This document shows, piece after piece, positions 34,122 through 42,635 of a DNA stretch of 64,000 nucleotides; the first letter of the stretch is position 1; the number at the start of each line of letters is the position of its first letter. The translations under genes were made by a program, and so were the position numbers. The DNA is from Asticcacaulis sp. AC460 (GTDB taxonomy: Bacteria; Pseudomonadota; Alphaproteobacteria; Caulobacterales; Caulobacteraceae), in NCBI RefSeq assembly GCF_000495795.1, contig NZ_AWGD01000004.1:53623-117622 (forward strand), given 5' to 3'. The notes beneath the pieces are model-generated. The model was not told where the DNA came from. It did no database searches and saw only the letters and a list, made by a program, of their open reading frames with translations.

Positions 34122-35746
34122 CCCGCCTTTTCGGAGGGTTTTAAGTCAGGTAGGGGCGGCGAGACGATACCGACATTCCAGTTCCACGCCGTGTCGCCAC
34201 GGGCGCGGCGGCGGCAGACCACCTCTTCATTCAGTTCGTACATGCCGGGCAGAAGATGGGTCCTGGCGACCGGGGTTGTTTCGAAGGCCATATAGGCCTT
34301 GTCGGCGCCGTAGGCGGCCCAGGCCGGTTGGTTGGCGGCGGAGGGTGCGCCGTCGCGGACGAATGACGCCCAATAGCCCATCATGGCATCGGAAAAGACG
34401 GCTTCTTCCGGCGTCAGGACGACCTTGGGCCAGAGGGCCGGCGTCGTGGCATGGGTGCCGAAGACATAAGGGATTTCACTGGCATGGAAGGCGTGCAGAC
34501 CAGCCGCTTCGGCGGCGGGGTAGCCGTGGTCGAAATAGTAGAGGAAGGCGGATTGACCGGCTTTGGTCGTCTTGATCGCCAGACGCTCGGCGGTCCAGCC
34601 GTATAGGGCGTCGCGGGTGGTGGCGAGCAGGCTTTCCGGGATATTGGACGACGGATATTGCGCGAGGAAGGCGTCGGCCAGGTCGCCGTAGCGTTCCTTC
34701 ACGGCGGCGATATAGTCGGCTTCGGTCGCCGGGGCCGGCGGCGCCAGGAAGCGCAGCGAGCGGATCTCGCCGCTGTTGAAGCCGACCAGGATCGGCACCG
34801 GCGCCTGTTCGCCGCGATCGAAGACCTCGACCAGTTGCCGCGGCAGGACGCGGCCGTCGACCGTGCCGAACGGCAGGTAGCCCTTTGTCGGCGCTTCGTT
34901 GGTCAGGGTTTCGGCGTCCATACCGCGTAAGCCCGCCAGATCCTTGGCGCCCAGTTGCGATTGCAGCCATACGCCGATGGCTTCGGCCGGTTCCGAACCA
35001 TAGCGCTTGGCCTTCAGTTCGGGCGTCGAGATCATGTAGGCGCTTTGCAGGATCGCCTTGTGGAACAGGCCGCGCGCCGGCGGCGAGGCCAGCAGGTACA
35101 TGACGCTGAGACCACCAGCCGATTCCCCGGCGATGGTGACATTGCCGGCATCGCCGCCGAAGGCCGCGATATTGCGCTGGACCCAGCGCAGGGCCTCGAC
35201 CTGGTCCATCAGGCCGTAATTGCCGGAGATGTTGTAGGGCGATTCCGAGCTCAGTTGCGGATGGGCCAGGTAGCCCAGGACGCCGAGGCGGTAGTTGATC
35301 GACACCACCACAATGCCCTGTTTGGCCAGGGCGGCGCCGTCGTACATGCCTTCGTGGCTGTAGCCGCCGGTCAGTGAACCTCCGTGAATCCACACCATGA
35401 CGGGCGCGTTTTTGGCGTTTTCCGGCGCCCAGACGTTCAGGCTCAGGCAGTCCTCGCTCATGGCCGCCGGCGGGTTGGCGTAGATGCTGGCGACGCGCGG
35501 CTTGGGCTGATAGCAGGCCGGCCCGAACTGCGAGGCGTCGCGGACCTGTTTCCACGGCTTGAGCGCGACCGGGGCCTTCCAGCGGCGCCAGCCGACCGGC
35601 GCCTGGGCATAGGGCAGGCCGCGATAGATGTTCAGGCCGTCTTCGGTGACGCCCTTGACGGGCCCGGCGGGGGCTTTGACGACCGGCTCGGCAAAGGCGG
35701 CCGGGGCCAGAAACAGGGCAAGCGCGGGGAGGAGGAACTTCATCAT
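34115..35746 (-). CDS. Secreted type-B carboxylesterase
   Basis: 543 residues with signal peptide (about 1-19, ending PAAFAEP). Type-B carboxylesterase fold: EDCLSLNVWAP, oxyanion loop VWIHGGSLTGG, nucleophile Ser in GNVTIAGESAGGLSVM, Glu region in FNSGEIRS, and a His near HAFHASEIPYVFG. It would hydrolyse an ester in the periplasm before or during import. The ATG overlaps the MFS stop and its own stop overlaps the ligase start, so it is in the middle of a tightly coupled operon. Confidence 0.9.
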   Translation of the reverse strand: MMKFLLPALALFLAPAAFAEPVVKAPAGPVKGVTEDGLNIYRGLPYAQAPVGWRRWKAPVALKPWKQVRDASQFGPACYQPKPRVASIYANPPAAMSEDCLSLNVWAPENAKNAPVMVWIHGGSLTGGYSHEGMYDGAALAKQGIVVVSINYRLGVLGYLAHPQLSSESPYNISGNYGLMDQVEALRWVQRNIAAFGGDAGNVTIAGESAGGLSVMYLLASPPARGLFHKAILQSAYMISTPELKAKRYGSEPAEAIGVWLQSQLGAKDLAGLRGMDAETLTNEAPTKGYLPFGTVDGRVLPRQLVEVFDRGEQAPVPILVGFNSGEIRSLRFLAPPAPATEADYIAAVKERYGDLADAFLAQYPSSNIPESLLATTRDALYGWTAERLAIKTTKAGQSAFLYYFDHGYPAAEAAGLHAFHASEIPYVFGTHATTPALWPKVVLTPEEAVFSDAMMGYWASFVRDGAPSAANQPAWAAYGADKAYMAFETTPVARTHLLPGMYELNEEVVCRRRARGDTAWNWNVGIVSPPLPDLKPSEKAGC

Positions 35747-37035
35747 GACGGTTCACCGGAAGGAGTCAGGCCGTGTTTGCGCAGCTTACCGGCCAAGACC
35801 ATGAACAGGACAGCGGCCAGAACATAAAACGGCACCAGGCTGTAAAAAGCCAGCTGCAGCGAATGGTCGGGCGAGACGCTGCGCAGCCAGTCGGAGGCGG
35901 CGCCGAGGTAGGTCGGCCCTAACCCTAAGCCGATCAGGTTCATGACCAGCAGCAGCAGGGCGCCGGACATGACTCTTTCGTGCGGGGCGACGGCTTCCTG
36001 GACCAGGGCGACGGCCGGCGACAGGTAGAAGTAGTTGAAGAACATTGGCCCGATCAGGAACAGGACGGCGGTTTGCCAGTCGGCGGCATGGACAAAGCCG
36101 ATGAAGGGCGGGATGGCGCACAGCAGGCCGATGGCCGGGATCCAGGCATAGGCCGACTTGGCGCGCGGAGCAAAAGCGTCGACCAGGCGGCCGGAGATCA
36201 GCATGCCGGCGCTCATGCCGATGCCGACAACCAGGGCATACCAGACGGCGACCTCCTGCAGGGCCATGGCCTTTTCGCGCATCAGCAGCAGGGTCGTGAA
36301 GTTCAGCGAGGCATAGGTGACGAACTGCACCGCGCCACAGGCCAGGGCCGTCAGCACCAGAACCGGACGCGAGAAGAACATGCGCAGGGTCGACCAGAAG
36401 CCGGCTTTTTGCGTGGGGGCGACCGCTACCTTGTCAAGGCCGCCGCGCTTGGGTTCGCGCACCGTGAAGAAGACGACCAACGCCATGACGACACCGACCA
36501 CGCCCAGCACGATAAAGGCATAGCGCCAGCTATAGGCCGCCGCGATCGAGGCGCCGAAGGCCACGCCCAGGGCCTGGCCGACCGGTGGGCCCAGGTTGAA
36601 CAGGCCAAAGGCGATGCCGCGGCTGCGCGAATGGAAATAGTCCGAGATGATGGCGTAGGACGGCGGCACCCCGCCGGCCTCCCCTACCCCCACCGACATG
36701 CGGGCGGCGACCAGCTGCGGATAGCTGGCCGACAACCCGCAGGCGACGGTGGCGGCGCTCCACAGGGCGCAGGCAAAGGCCACGACCTTGGTGCGGTTGG
36801 TCCGGTCGGCCAGCCAGCCGACCGGGATCGAGATAAAGCAGTAGAAGACCGCGAAATAGAGACCGGAAATCATCCCCAACTGCCCGTCGGTCACGCCCAG
36901 CTCGTCCTGGATCGGCTTGGCCAGGATGGACAGAAGCTGACGATCCAGGAAGTTCAGGACATAGACCAGGAACAGGACGAACAGCACGAACCAGGCATAG
37001 CCGGCCGGTTTCGCCGTTTGGGGACTGGGCTCCAT
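35743..37035 (-). CDS. MFS transporter (Spinster-like)
   Basis: 430 residues, about 12 membrane helices. MFS signatures: GWLADRTNRTKV between helices 2 and 3 and GVGEAGGVPPSY in helix 4, the latter typical of the Spns/sphingolipid-like MFS group common in sphingomonads and caulobacters. Probably carries the substrate or its acid across the inner membrane. Starts 2 bp downstream of the TonB receptor stop and overlaps the esterase. Ligand unknown. Confidence 0.88.
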   Translation of the reverse strand: MEPSPQTAKPAGYAWFVLFVLFLVYVLNFLDRQLLSILAKPIQDELGVTDGQLGMISGLYFAVFYCFISIPVGWLADRTNRTKVVAFACALWSAATVACGLSASYPQLVAARMSVGVGEAGGVPPSYAIISDYFHSRSRGIAFGLFNLGPPVGQALGVAFGASIAAAYSWRYAFIVLGVVGVVMALVVFFTVREPKRGGLDKVAVAPTQKAGFWSTLRMFFSRPVLVLTALACGAVQFVTYASLNFTTLLLMREKAMALQEVAVWYALVVGIGMSAGMLISGRLVDAFAPRAKSAYAWIPAIGLLCAIPPFIGFVHAADWQTAVLFLIGPMFFNYFYLSPAVALVQEAVAPHERVMSGALLLLVMNLIGLGLGPTYLGAASDWLRSVSPDHSLQLAFYSLVPFYVLAAVLFMVLAGKLRKHGLTPSGEPS

Positions 37036-37037
37036 GA

Positions 37038-39338
37038 TCAGAAGTCCGCCACCAGGCGCACACCCACCGTCCGCGGCGTCAGGCGGGCATAACGGCTGGT
37101 GAAGAAGGTTTCCGGGTGGACATAGACCACGGAGTCGCTGTTGGTCAGGTTTTCGACATAGAAGCCGACGGTATAGTTATCCATGGCGATGGCCAGCGTG
37201 GTGTTCACCAGGGTGTAGGCGTCTGTATAGTCGAAGGTCGGCATGGGCACGGTTGGCTTGCCCGGGGTGTTGGGGAAGGTGTTGGGGAATTCACCGACAT
37301 GCGACACAGCCAGCGACCAGTTGGCGCGGGCCTTGGGCGTCAGGTCCCAGGCATAGTTGACATAGGCCGTGCCCTGGAATTCCGGGCTGGACAGCGGCGT
37401 CCCCAGCACGGCGCCGGAATAGGCGGCTTCCTGGGCGGTCAACCTGTCAACCTCGGAAGAATTGACCGAGCCGTTCAGGCCGATCGTGAGGCCGCGCCGG
37501 GGATAGGCGTGCAACTCCCATTCCAGGCCCTGGCTGCGGGCGCCGCCGATATTGGTGGCGAACTGGACGCCGTCCGAAACGCGGTTGGCCTGGACCTGGA
37601 TGTTGCGCCAGTCGATGCGGTAGAGCGCCAGGCTGCCGGCCAGTTTTCCGCCGAACCAGCGGCCCTTGACCCCCAGCTCATAGTTGGTCAGGTCGTCGGA
37701 ATCGGCGCCGGACGGGATGATGATGTCGTTGGGATCGGTCAGGCTGGCGCGCCCGGCCAAGGAGTTGACCACCGGGGTACGGAAGCCGGTCGACACCGCC
37801 GCATAGGTGGTCAGGTTGGCGTTGGGCTTATAGGACAGGCTGAGGCGGTAGGACGGCTTGTCGCCCTTGGCTTCGCGGCCCGTCGCGGTCGGGGTTGCGA
37901 CGCGGTTGAGGTAGCCGGTATTGCCCGGGAAGACATAGCCGGCCGCGCCATAAAACGCGTAGGTGTAGTAGTTGGGCTCGGAGAAGCCGCCGGCATCGGT
38001 GAAGCCCTGGGCCGACAGGCTGCCGTAGCGCAGGCCGCCCGAGACCCACAGTTTATCCGAAAACCGATAGGTCAGGTCGCCATAGATGGCCGTTTCCTTG
38101 GAATCGGCATGGCTGTAATCCATCAGGTAATATTCACCCTCGGTATTACGGATATTGTAGGTGGTCAGGAAGTTCTGGCGCGAGCGCAGGAAATATTCGA
38201 GATATTGCCGGCGCTCCAGGTAGAAACCGCCCAGCACCCAGTCGAACTTGCCGCCGGGATCGGAGACCAGGCGCGCTTCCTGGACGACGGTGCGGCGATA
38301 GGCATAGGCGTCCAGCCCGAACGGAATGGCGCCGCCAAACGTGCCGGCCAGGTCGACCACGAACTTCTGGTCGAAGTTGGAATAGTTGCTGGAACTCATG
38401 AACTTGGCGCCGTCGAACTGATAGTCGACGGTGACATTGTACGAGGTGAACTTGCCGGTGAACAGGTCGGGCTTGTCCGAGATCTTGACGTACTTGCCCA
38501 GGTTCGGGCTGGTCATGCCGGAATCCTGCGGGTCGCTGTTCTCGTGCGACGCGGTGGCGCGGATCGACAGGCGCTCGGTCGGCTTCCACATCAGGGTGAC
38601 GCGGCCGCCGGTGTCGATCAGCGAATTGGCCTTTTTAGTGCCGGTGCCGACATTGGTGATGTAGCCGTCCTCATCGCGATGGAACAGCACGGCGCGCAGG
38701 GCCAGCTTGCCGTCGACCAGAGGGACATTGACCATGGCGTTGTAACGCTGGCGCCACGAACCGTTGCCGCGCACGGCGACGTCGCCCAGCACCGAAGCGT
38801 GGAATTCGCTCAGGTCGGGCGCCCGGGTGATGATGCGCAGCGCGCCGGCCAGCGAGCCCGAGCCGAACAGGGTGCCTTGCGGTCCGCGCAGGAACTCGAC
38901 GCGCTCGACGTCGAACAGGTTGGGGTCGATATTGGTGGTGTTGCCGTTGGCGTTGATCGGCTGTTCGTCGATATAGATGGCGACGGCGCTTTGCAGGCCG
39001 GCGCCATAGCCGGAATTGGTCGCCACGCCGCGGGCGGTGAAATAGTTGAAGTTGGCGCTGGGGCGGTTCAGCACCACGCCGGGGGTCTCGCGGCCCAGGC
39101 CTTCGAAGCCGACAATGCCCTTGGCGGTCAGGTCTTTCTGCGAGAAGCTGGTGACCGAGATCGGCACGTCCTGGGCCTTTACGGCGCGGCGGGTCGAGGT
39201 GATGACGACGGTATTGTCGTCATTGGAGGCGGTGGCGTCGTCCTGGGCCGGCGCGTCCTGGCTTAAGGCGGGTGAAGCGATGGCCACGCTGGCGGCCAGG
39301 GCGGCGGCGCAGGCCGTCCGCAAAAGAAGTCCCTTCAT
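37038..39338 (-). CDS. TonB-dependent outer-membrane receptor
   Basis: 766 residues. Signal peptide about 1-26 (ending PALSQDA). TonB box region VVITSTRR, plug domain about 45-160 (LGRETPGVVLNRPSANFNYF, then VDVERVEFLRGPQGTLFGSG-like segments), and a 22-strand beta-barrel ending RTVGVRLVADF with terminal Phe. It imports a large or hydrophobic substrate using TonB energy. First gene of the receptor-MFS-esterase-ligase operon. No partner regulator domain. Confidence 0.93.
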   Translation of the reverse strand: MKGLLLRTACAAALAASVAIASPALSQDAPAQDDATASNDDNTVVITSTRRAVKAQDVPISVTSFSQKDLTAKGIVGFEGLGRETPGVVLNRPSANFNYFTARGVATNSGYGAGLQSAVAIYIDEQPINANGNTTNIDPNLFDVERVEFLRGPQGTLFGSGSLAGALRIITRAPDLSEFHASVLGDVAVRGNGSWRQRYNAMVNVPLVDGKLALRAVLFHRDEDGYITNVGTGTKKANSLIDTGGRVTLMWKPTERLSIRATASHENSDPQDSGMTSPNLGKYVKISDKPDLFTGKFTSYNVTVDYQFDGAKFMSSSNYSNFDQKFVVDLAGTFGGAIPFGLDAYAYRRTVVQEARLVSDPGGKFDWVLGGFYLERRQYLEYFLRSRQNFLTTYNIRNTEGEYYLMDYSHADSKETAIYGDLTYRFSDKLWVSGGLRYGSLSAQGFTDAGGFSEPNYYTYAFYGAAGYVFPGNTGYLNRVATPTATGREAKGDKPSYRLSLSYKPNANLTTYAAVSTGFRTPVVNSLAGRASLTDPNDIIIPSGADSDDLTNYELGVKGRWFGGKLAGSLALYRIDWRNIQVQANRVSDGVQFATNIGGARSQGLEWELHAYPRRGLTIGLNGSVNSSEVDRLTAQEAAYSGAVLGTPLSSPEFQGTAYVNYAWDLTPKARANWSLAVSHVGEFPNTFPNTPGKPTVPMPTFDYTDAYTLVNTTLAIAMDNYTVGFYVENLTNSDSVVYVHPETFFTSRYARLTPRTVGVRLVADF

Positions 39339-39424
39339 GCGTTATCTCCCATCAGCACCGATCATTCACGCCGGGCTGTTAGGGTCAACATGCGCCGGAA
39401 TTGGGAGCTTGTCAACACTCACTC

Positions 39425-39436
39425 TCACGCGCGTGA
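39425..39436. promoter_or_regulatory. Perfect 12-bp palindrome upstream of the TonB receptor operon
   Basis: TCACGCGCGTGA, 87 bp upstream of the receptor ATG. A plausible operator for the TetR regulator of this locus, but no second copy was found at the other operon start. Confidence 0.35.
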
Positions 39437-39633
39437 ATGTTTTGAGGTTTATCTATAATTTTGGCTAGGGAACCGGCACGGAAGTCGGCCCCTTCAAACG
39501 AAATATCTCCACATATATTTGATTTAAATAAGTATTTTTTGCTGAAAACCGGCACAAGAACCGGCAGATTACTCCAGCATCTAGGCGGCATTAGCCGCGC
39601 AATTAAACAAGGCCTTTGCATTCTCGGTTACAG

Positions 39634-40482
39634 TTATCGCCCAAAAGGTCGATAAGAAGCGCCTTCAAACTGTAAGACGGTAATTTCCTGGTCGTAAACG
39701 CGCGAGCGAATGCAAATTTCACGGCAAGCTTCCGAGAACCAAACAGATTCTAGTTGATCAACCGTATGAGTCTGCTGCTCGGAAAAATCCGCTGAAACAG
39801 CTAACGACGATGCCGGCATTTCATTCATCGTATTGCGTGTGCGCATAAAAATGCCGGTCTTAAATGCGGCATCACTTGCGCGCGCCCAGTGAACGAATCC
39901 CTCGTTCGATACAATCACCATCGCACGGCGTTCTGTATATTGGAGCCATCGCAACGCTGCCGCAGTCAGAGACACACCATATCGGCTCGCCGCAGACGAC
40001 AAGTCGTCTGCGGCCGCGTAGTTCTTTGGAGGAATTTGCATTCGGAAATCATTCAGAGGCATGAGCAGATTTGCTGCAAACTCGTCTGCTTCCTTTTCGA
40101 TGCCTTTGCCATCGCGACGAATAATACTTTCTTCGTCACAGTAAATGCCCTCAGCGGCAAGTTGCCTATGAAGTAAATAATGTCCAAGTTCATGGGCGAT
40201 AGTGAAATTTTTTCGTCCCTTGTTCTGCCTCGAATTGTACAGAATACCCCACCGTGTTGGCCCGCTTTCGCTTGGCACAAGCGCTCCCTCGCATCCATCC
40301 AATGGCTGCCCGTGGACCCTGTCTATAGGCTCTTCAGGACAAATCTGCCTTGAATAATCAAGTGCGAGAGACTCTACATCGACTGGATTACGGTCAAAGC
40401 GGTCAACGCCATCGAACGTATCAAGGATTTTTGTCAGCCTTGCCGCAGCCTTAAAGGGAGTTTCTTCAGCGCTTCTTGTCAT
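39634..40482 (-). CDS. CapP-like ImmA/IrrE-type zinc metallopeptidase
   Basis: 282 residues from the ATG at 40482. Zinc motif HELGH at 97-101 (FTIAHELGHYLLH) with a downstream KEADEFAANLLMP glutamate helix, the ImmA/IrrE signature. Cys64 in PLDGCEGALV precedes the active site and could act as the cysteine switch reported for CapP. In CBASS loci, CapP cleaves the repressor CapH when activated by single-stranded DNA, derepressing the operon. It overlaps the HTH gene by 17 bp and is divergent from the CBASS operon, matching that arrangement. The C-terminal 100 residues are a separate domain. Confidence 0.8.
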   Translation of the reverse strand: MTRSAEETPFKAAARLTKILDTFDGVDRFDRNPVDVESLALDYSRQICPEEPIDRVHGQPLDGCEGALVPSESGPTRWGILYNSRQNKGRKNFTIAHELGHYLLHRQLAAEGIYCDEESIIRRDGKGIEKEADEFAANLLMPLNDFRMQIPPKNYAAADDLSSAASRYGVSLTAAALRWLQYTERRAMVIVSNEGFVHWARASDAAFKTGIFMRTRNTMNEMPASSLAVSADFSEQQTHTVDQLESVWFSEACREICIRSRVYDQEITVLQFEGASYRPFGR

Positions 40483-40804
40483 TAGTACTAAGGTTTTTCG
40501 CGAGTTGGCGTATCGCCTGTTTCGTTTCAACAGGCAAAGCACTGTACTCTCTGAAAAAAGCCTTGTCTTCAGCTTCTGCGAGCGACTGATCAAGGCGCCC
40601 GAAAAGGTAGTCCACTGTCACGCCAAGCGATTCGGCAATGATCGACAACTTTTCTGCAGACGGTCGAGGAGGGTTCTTGTTTTCCAATTCCCAGATATAG
40701 CTCTTTGACGACGCCGTAGCCTCCGCCAACTGATCTAGAGTAAGGCCCTTCTTCGTTCTTAACTCTTTGATCCTGTGGCCAAATTTTATTTCCGTCACAC
40801 GCAT
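40466..40804 (-). CDS. CapH-like XRE-family repressor of the CBASS operon
   Basis: 112 residues from the ATG at 40804 with GGGAGG upstream; an in-frame start at 40825 lacks that support. HTH about residues 8-62 (RIKELRTKKGLTLDQLAEAT, SSKSYIWELENK, then SLGVTVDYLFG). The C-terminal 45 residues are charged and helical, likely dimerisation and protease target. Paired with the overlapping metallopeptidase and divergent from the CD-NTase gene, it fits the CapH role. Probable operators lie in the 175-bp divergent promoter. Confidence 0.8.
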   Translation of the reverse strand: MRVTEIKFGHRIKELRTKKGLTLDQLAEATASSKSYIWELENKNPPRPSAEKLSIIAESLGVTVDYLFGRLDQSLAEAEDKAFFREYSALPVETKQAIRQLAKNLSTNDKKR

Positions 40805-40833
40805 TTCCTCCCGTGAACGTACCATTTGAAGCC

Positions 40834-40901
40834 GTTCAGAGTAGCTTGATCATAACCCCCTTGACTCTGACCAGCAAGAGCGTATCTATGTTCGGAGTAG
40901 C
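40834..40901. promoter_or_regulatory. CBASS promoter with paired 12-bp direct repeats (CapH operator candidates)
   Basis: GTTCAGAGTAGC (40834-40845) and GTTCGGAGTAGC (40890-40901) differ at one base and are 56 bp apart. Between them lies a sigma-70-like promoter for the operon, TTGACT (40861-40866), 16 bp, TATCTA (40883-40888). The second repeat overlaps the expected transcription start and the first lies upstream of the -35, a layout suited to repression. Confidence 0.5.
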
Positions 40902-40932
40902 GATATTTTTCAGAACCTCATGCCGAATATCG
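40901..40932. promoter_or_regulatory. Inverted repeat in the CBASS leader
   Basis: CGATATT (40901-40907) and AATATCG (40926-40932), perfect 7-bp arms with an 18-bp spacer, between the promoter and the CD-NTase start. Could be part of the repressor site or an RNA stem. Confidence 0.4.
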
Positions 40933-40979
40933 TTTAAAGGGCGCCATCATGAACATCTAGATAAACCGAGAGAATACAC

Positions 40980-42218
40980 GTGACGACACCAAATCCTACC
41001 GGGATCAATCCCTTCGAAGATCCTATCGACCGTATCTTTGCGGAAATTGCGTTTAGCATCCAGTTGCCGCCCTCGCTCCATGCAAAGGCTGTGAAACGAT
41101 ATGAAGCTGTGCGAAACTTCCTATCCGCTGAAACCTGTGCGTTTAAGGACCAGATCGAGCACTTTTACCCGCAAGGGTCCATGGCAATTGACGCTACGAT
41201 TTCGTCGCGCGGCACTGACGACGAATATGACATCGATATTGTTGCACAGTTGGGCACAGCGTTCCGCGGAAAATCGCCGCTGTATGTCCTAACAGAGCTT
41301 GGAAAAGCCTTGGCTTCGTACCCAGTCGAGAAGGTCACCAGGCAAACACGATGCGTAACGCTTCAATACAACGACCATATGCACATCGACATTACCCCGT
41401 CGATACGCGACGACTATACTCCTGATCGGCAAAGCCGGATCATGCACGCAAAGGGACCGACAACTTCCGCCTTAGACAAGCTGGTGGAAATGAACGCCTA
41501 CGGCTTCAATGAATGGTACAAGTCTAAGACGCCCGAAGAACAACAAGTCATGGAAGCGTTCCGTAACCGTTGGCTCGAAATGAATAGGCTTGAAAAGGCC
41601 GATGCCGAAGTCGACGACGTCCCCGACCAAACGCAATTTGTCGTGAAGAATACGGCCACTCTCGCGCTTCAAATCTTGAAGCGTCATCGGAACATTATGT
41701 ATGCCGACCTCGACGAACGGATGCCGCCGTCGGTCATGCTCTCGCGTTATGCTGCCGTTGCTGCTCAGCCGAACTCGTCGTTGACTGACATGATCCTGCG
41801 GATCGCTCGTTGGATCGTCGCCGATATCCGTTCTGCAACGGCGCTTGGTAAGCAACTCCACATCGAGAACCCTGTATATTCTGCCGACGTCTTCACTGAC
41901 CGTTGGCCGGAAACACTCGTACAGCAGAACCGTTACGCCAACTTCCTGCTGCGATTCATTGACGGCATCGAAAAGGCGAAGCGCAAGGCGTTCAATCCCA
42001 TTGAACTTCAGGACTGGTTGCGCAGCATGTTTGGTCAACGCGTAGTCACGCGATCAATCGACAGTCTGGCAACAACTGTTGGTTCAGCCGTTAAGGCGGC
42101 GACGCCGGCCTATTCGCGAACGGGCAGATTACTCCTGCCAACAGCGGGGCTAGCACTTACACAGCCATCACTCGTCCGCGCGGCGCCCCATACATTCATG
42201 GGCGACTGGCCAAAATGA
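40980..42218 (+). CDS. CBASS CD-NTase (cyclic-oligonucleotide synthase)
   Basis: 412 residues, GTG start. Enzyme of the cGAS/DncV-like family that makes a cyclic oligonucleotide upon phage infection. Active site: GS at 66-67 (FYPQGSMAID), metal Asp84 and Asp86 in EYDIDIV, and third Asp137 in HIDITPS. The C-terminus ends PHTFMGDWPK; CD-NTases of type II CBASS are conjugated through their C-terminal residue, and a glycine here is followed by four more residues. The stop overlaps the E2 gene start (ATGA). Which nucleotide it makes cannot be read from sequence. Confidence 0.92.
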   Translation: MTTPNPTGINPFEDPIDRIFAEIAFSIQLPPSLHAKAVKRYEAVRNFLSAETCAFKDQIEHFYPQGSMAIDATISSRGTDDEYDIDIVAQLGTAFRGKSPLYVLTELGKALASYPVEKVTRQTRCVTLQYNDHMHIDITPSIRDDYTPDRQSRIMHAKGPTTSALDKLVEMNAYGFNEWYKSKTPEEQQVMEAFRNRWLEMNRLEKADAEVDDVPDQTQFVVKNTATLALQILKRHRNIMYADLDERMPPSVMLSRYAAVAAQPNSSLTDMILRIARWIVADIRSATALGKQLHIENPVYSADVFTDRWPETLVQQNRYANFLLRFIDGIEKAKRKAFNPIELQDWLRSMFGQRVVTRSIDSLATTVGSAVKAATPAYSRTGRLLLPTAGLALTQPSLVRAAPHTFMGDWPK

Positions 42219-42625
42219 TCGGATTAGATCAGCAGATTAAAACGATGGCGGCGTTATGGCCAATGTTCAGAGTTTCGCGGGTCAATCGATCCGCGATTTC
42301 TGCACGTTGGACGGGTCGGATGTCACCTCAGTTCTCTACCTACGAAATCGAAATAGTATACGATAATGGCTCTCCTTATGTTAAAATTCTAAAGCCTCAA
42401 CTCATAGTGCAACCCGATAATAGTGAAGGTCCCCTTCCGCATATTTACGGTACACCAGAGAACTTCCGCTTGTGTTTGTTCGATCCAGAAACCGATGAGT
42501 GGTCGCCCGACAAGTTAATTGCGGAAACCGTCGTGCCATTCACAATAGATTGGCTCTGCTGCTACGAATTTTGGGCGCTAACTGGCGAATGGCGCGGTGG
42601 CGGACGACATGTGAACACGAATTGA
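42215..42625 (+). CDS. CBASS E2-like ubiquitin-conjugating-type protein (type II-short)
   Basis: 136 residues. Recognised by the layout PHIYG...RLCLFDPE...WSPDK...WLCCYEFWALTGEWRGGGRH. His76 and Cys87 (LCL) mirror the HPN-to-catalytic-Cys spacing of E2 enzymes, so Cys87 is the likely thioester cysteine; Cys115/Cys116 are less likely. In short type II CBASS this E2 primes the CD-NTase without separate E1 or JAB proteins; none is present here. Translationally coupled to the CD-NTase and 10 bp before the effector gene. Confidence 0.85.
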   Translation: MIGLDQQIKTMAALWPMFRVSRVNRSAISARWTGRMSPQFSTYEIEIVYDNGSPYVKILKPQLIVQPDNSEGPLPHIYGTPENFRLCLFDPETDEWSPDKLIAETVVPFTIDWLCCYEFWALTGEWRGGGRHVNTN

Positions 42626-42635
42626 AAGAACGAAC

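Noticed and set aside
35980..37092. 370-codon open frame antisense to the MFS gene
   Set aside because: Reverse complement of a transporter, rich in His/Gln/Gly, no motif.
37116..39266. 716-codon open frame antisense to the TonB receptor
   Set aside because: High-GC shadow frame; composition is Gly/Val/Ala-biased with no motif, and the opposite strand is a clear receptor.
40857..40872. Similarity of the CBASS -35 region (GACTCTGACC) to the 14564 direct repeats
   Set aside because: Only about 10 bp shared and no transposon remnant nearby; probably chance.
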